Source of the DNA: V1-33 sp039795165
GTDB taxonomy: Bacteria > Verrucomicrobiota > Verrucomicrobiia > Verrucomicrobiales > V1-33
Assembly (NCBI GenBank): GCA_039795165.1
Contig: JBDKER010000002.1
Location: 1 to 64,000, forward strand
Direction of reading: 5' to 3'
DNA length: 64,000 nt
The translations under genes were made by a program, and so were the position numbers. How positions within the stretch are numbered: the stretch's first letter is position 1; the number at the start of each line of letters is the position of its first letter. Positions 61,962-64,000 of the stretch are shown here, piece by piece. Below the pieces are notes generated by a model. It saw nothing but the letters and a program-made list of their open reading frames with translations, was not told the origin of the DNA and made no database searches.

Positions 61962-64000
61962 ATGAAGCTGAATCCTTTCCACGCTGCTGCTTTGTTTTTG
62001 CTGCTGGCCGGCCTGTCCGGCCGGGCTGTCCCGGTGGCGCAGCCTGACGAATTCGATGCCCTCGAGGACGTGCCGCTCGTCGTGCCGGCTCCCGGGATCT
62101 TCGGGAATGATACCGCGGATTTTGCGGACACGAACCTTGCCGCGATTGTAACCCAGCAGCCAGCCAATGGCACGCTTACGCTCAATCCGGATGGTTCCAT
62201 GGTCTATACGCCGTCACCCGGCTTCAGCGGAACCGATACCTTCCGGTACCAGGCGGTCGGTGTGCGGAATTTCGTGATCGACCGCGCGAGGTCGGTTCTC
62301 AATGTGCGGCTGAGCGCCAATGTAAGCGGCCTCGGAACGGCGTCGGACAACAAGAATGGCCGGGTCGTGGGCACGGTGAAATGCCTGCTCAATCCAGCCG
62401 TCGCTCCCCTTCAGGGAATTCATGTGCAGGATCTCGAGGCAGAGCTGGACGAAAGGATTTCGCTGCGGCTTTCATGGCTCTTCGGCCTCGCCACCATCAC
62501 GGGGGAAATCGATCCCACCCGGGCGACCGATCCGGATTACCTGAACATCACCATGGACCGCCCCGGACCGCCGGTAGTGGTCGCCACCGGAGGATTGTTC
62601 ACCCAGCCGGGAAATCTGTTTTCGGCTGTCGGCCGTGCGCGGACCACCGCCACGGGGGCCGCCGCCGGAGTGGAACTTCCGCCCACCCTCGATATCAATT
62701 CGACGGGCATCCCGTACGATATTGCGGTGGTCCCGAATGAACCGACCCTGAGCGCTCCCAAGGTCGCCGTGGTGGGAACGAATCTCGAGCTGACCATTCC
62801 CCTGAAGGTCGAGCAGACCATTGAGGATCCGGCCTATACGGGGACGATCATTGCGAAGGGAAACGTGGTGGCGGTGGCACCGGTCAATCCCGCTCCCGTC
62901 TCTTCGCCGGTCACAGTGACCGTGCGGGTAGCCCCGACCGACGACCCTCCGTCGGCTGTGGCGGACCAATACGTGACGCGTCAGAATCTGTCCCTCAGCG
63001 TGCCGGCGACGGCGGCGGTGGCCACGGAAGTTCTCATTCCGGCTGGCTCGGTCTGGAAATGGAGGACGGGCAGCGATCTGGGGTCGGCATGGCGTCAGTG
63101 GTCGTATGATTCCGCTGCGTGGGCCTCCGGGGCGGGGCCGCTGGGTTACGGCGATGGCGATGAAGCCACGCTGGTGGATGACAATCCGGAGCCGGGCTAC
63201 AGCAATGTGCCGGTACCGCAGGATCGTTATCCGACCGCGTATTTCCTGCGGGAATTCACGCTGCGGAATGCGCTGGAGGCGCGCCTTGTGGAGTTTGAGC
63301 TGATGCGGGACGATGCGGCCGTGGTGTATGTCAATGGGGTGGAGGTTTACCGCGACAGCGCGCCCTTCACGGCTGGCGGGCCAGCTCCGTTCCCGGCTGC
63401 TCCGGCGGCGATCGGTTATGGAACGCTCGCCGCAGTATCGATTCCGAACGAGCAGGAGAATGCGTACCGCGCGGCGGTGGCAGTGCCGCGTCATCTCCTC
63501 TTCGAGGGCCGCAATGTCATCGCGGTGGAAGTGCATCAGGCCGGTTCCGGCGGCATCGTGAACAGCAGCGACATGAGCTTCGATCTGCGCCTTCGCTGCG
63601 AGCGCGGCGTGGCCGGCGTGCTGGCCAATGACGTGGATCCCGAGGGCGACCCATTCACCGCACAGCTGCTGTCGGCTCCTTCGCGCGGCACGGTGGTGCT
63701 CAATGCCGATGGTTCATTCGTCTACCGCCCCACCCCCGGCCTGTCCGGCACAGATACCTTCCGCTACCGCCTCAATCAGCTCGGTCAGCCAGTGCTCCGC
63801 AGCCAACTCATCCTGCCAACCAGTGCCGATGTCCTCCCCGGCCAGGAACCAGTCTGGAAGTACCTCGATACGGGAGTCGACCCCGGAACCCAATGGCGCC
63901 TCGCTTCGTTCAATGACACCGCATGGAAGGAAGGACGGGCCGAACTCGGCTACGGCGACGGCGACGAGGAAACCGTCGTCGAAGACAATCCGGAACCCGG
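61962..64000 (+). CDS. giant secreted protein with tandem Ig-like and galactose-binding-like modules, 3' end cut by window edge
   Basis: The frame is open from ATG 61962 to the window end, at least 679 residues. MKLNPFHAAALFLLLAGLSG is a signal peptide. Two cadherin-like/Big_9-type repeats are visible: PANGTLTLNPDGSMVYTPSP with GFSGTDTFRYQ (about 65-90), and RGTVVLNADGSFVYRPTP with GLSGTDTFRYR (about 565-600). Two copies of the galactose-binding-like module also found at 31348 lie at about 360-545 (GPLGYGDGDEATLVDDNPEP; DDAAVVYVNGVEVYRD; NVIAVEVHQAGSGG) and from about 625 on (AELGYGDGDEETVVEDNPEP). A surface or matrix protein is likely. Confidence 0.82.
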   Translation, partial: MKLNPFHAAALFLLLAGLSGRAVPVAQPDEFDALEDVPLVVPAPGIFGNDTADFADTNLAAIVTQQPANGTLTLNPDGSMVYTPSPGFSGTDTFRYQAVGVRNFVIDRARSVLNVRLSANVSGLGTASDNKNGRVVGTVKCLLNPAVAPLQGIHVQDLEAELDERISLRLSWLFGLATITGEIDPTRATDPDYLNITMDRPGPPVVVATGGLFTQPGNLFSAVGRARTTATGAAAGVELPPTLDINSTGIPYDIAVVPNEPTLSAPKVAVVGTNLELTIPLKVEQTIEDPAYTGTIIAKGNVVAVAPVNPAPVSSPVTVTVRVAPTDDPPSAVADQYVTRQNLSLSVPATAAVATEVLIPAGSVWKWRTGSDLGSAWRQWSYDSAAWASGAGPLGYGDGDEATLVDDNPEPGYSNVPVPQDRYPTAYFLREFTLRNALEARLVEFELMRDDAAVVYVNGVEVYRDSAPFTAGGPAPFPAAPAAIGYGTLAAVSIPNEQENAYRAAVAVPRHLLFEGRNVIAVEVHQAGSGGIVNSSDMSFDLRLRCERGVAGVLANDVDPEGDPFTAQLLSAPSRGTVVLNADGSFVYRPTPGLSGTDTFRYRLNQLGQPVLRSQLILPTSADVLPGQEPVWKYLDTGVDPGTQWRLASFNDTAWKEGRAELGYGDGDEETVVEDNPEP

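Noticed and set aside
1..64000. tRNA, rRNA, riboswitch or prophage genes
   Set aside because: I saw no cloverleaf-like or conserved RNA sequence, no integrase or attachment site, and no glycine riboswitch before gcvT. This is by eye only; tRNAscan and Infernal would settle it.

Overview
The window is about 64 kb of GC-rich chromosome from a Gram-negative heterotroph, most probably a member of the Verrucomicrobiota in the PVC superphylum. The evidence is a heme-binding CxxCH protein of the PVC type fused to a PmoA-like (DUF6807) domain, two proteins ending in PEP-CTERM tails, several secreted PQQ-type dehydrogenases with CxxCH motifs, a formylglycine sulfatase, an alpha-2-macroglobulin, many very large secreted beta-sandwich proteins, and lpxA, which implies a lipid A outer membrane. 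I see no rRNA, tRNA, CRISPR array or complete mobile element. This is ordinary chromosome with a strong exoenzyme and cell-surface character.

Layout. 1-1.2 kb: 5' part of an Rpn-type nuclease gene, then a patch of structured repeats. 1.3-9.8 kb: a 2,5-dioxovalerate-type aldehyde dehydrogenase, a membrane-anchored coiled-coil protein, a divergent pair of secreted PQQ-type sugar dehydrogenases with CxxCH motifs, and an AraC regulator. 10-14.6 kb: a PEP-CTERM protein and a 1244-residue surface protein with an internal duplication. 14.7-21.8 kb: a tight catabolic operon of Tat-exported amidohydrolase, beta-hydroxyacid dehydrogenase, MFS transporter and a 1276-residue CxxCH/PmoA fusion. 21.9-31.2 kb: small and hypothetical genes, including two lipoproteins, a ribbon-helix-helix candidate, a catalytically dead IS630-type remnant, EF-hand proteins and an MGMT-like protein. 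31.3-39.9 kb: a secreted transglutaminase-like protein, gcvT-gcvH, a rhomboid-like pseudoprotease followed by a DUF72 protein, a secreted EEP nuclease flanked by lamin-tail domains, and a small cytochrome c. 40-48 kb: an alpha/beta hydrolase, a sulfatase, a discoidin-type histidine kinase with its NarL-type regulator, ApbE and an Agl23-like membrane protein. 48-54 kb: zinc-ribbon and hypothetical genes, lpxA, dinB, DUF167 and an AsmA-like protein. 54.1-64 kb: a composite repeat cluster, a 2070-residue alpha-2-macroglobulin, a tiny PEP-CTERM protein, a two-TM protein and the 5' part of another giant secreted protein.

How it works together. The recurring theme is breakdown of external polymers and small organics: sulfatase, PQQ dehydrogenases, hydrolases and carbohydrate-binding-like modules, with electrons passed to c-type hemes. 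The discoidin sensor kinase next to the sulfatase could report on extracellular glycans (inference). The intergenic regions carry at least three families of structured repeats: a 90-bp three-hairpin element in three copies, an 84-bp element in two copies, a 75-bp tandem unit in three copies, plus two related 9-bp minisatellites. These are the least explained part of the window. In several places the opposite strand is open over hundreds of codons. I treat those frames as shadows caused by high GC and codon bias.
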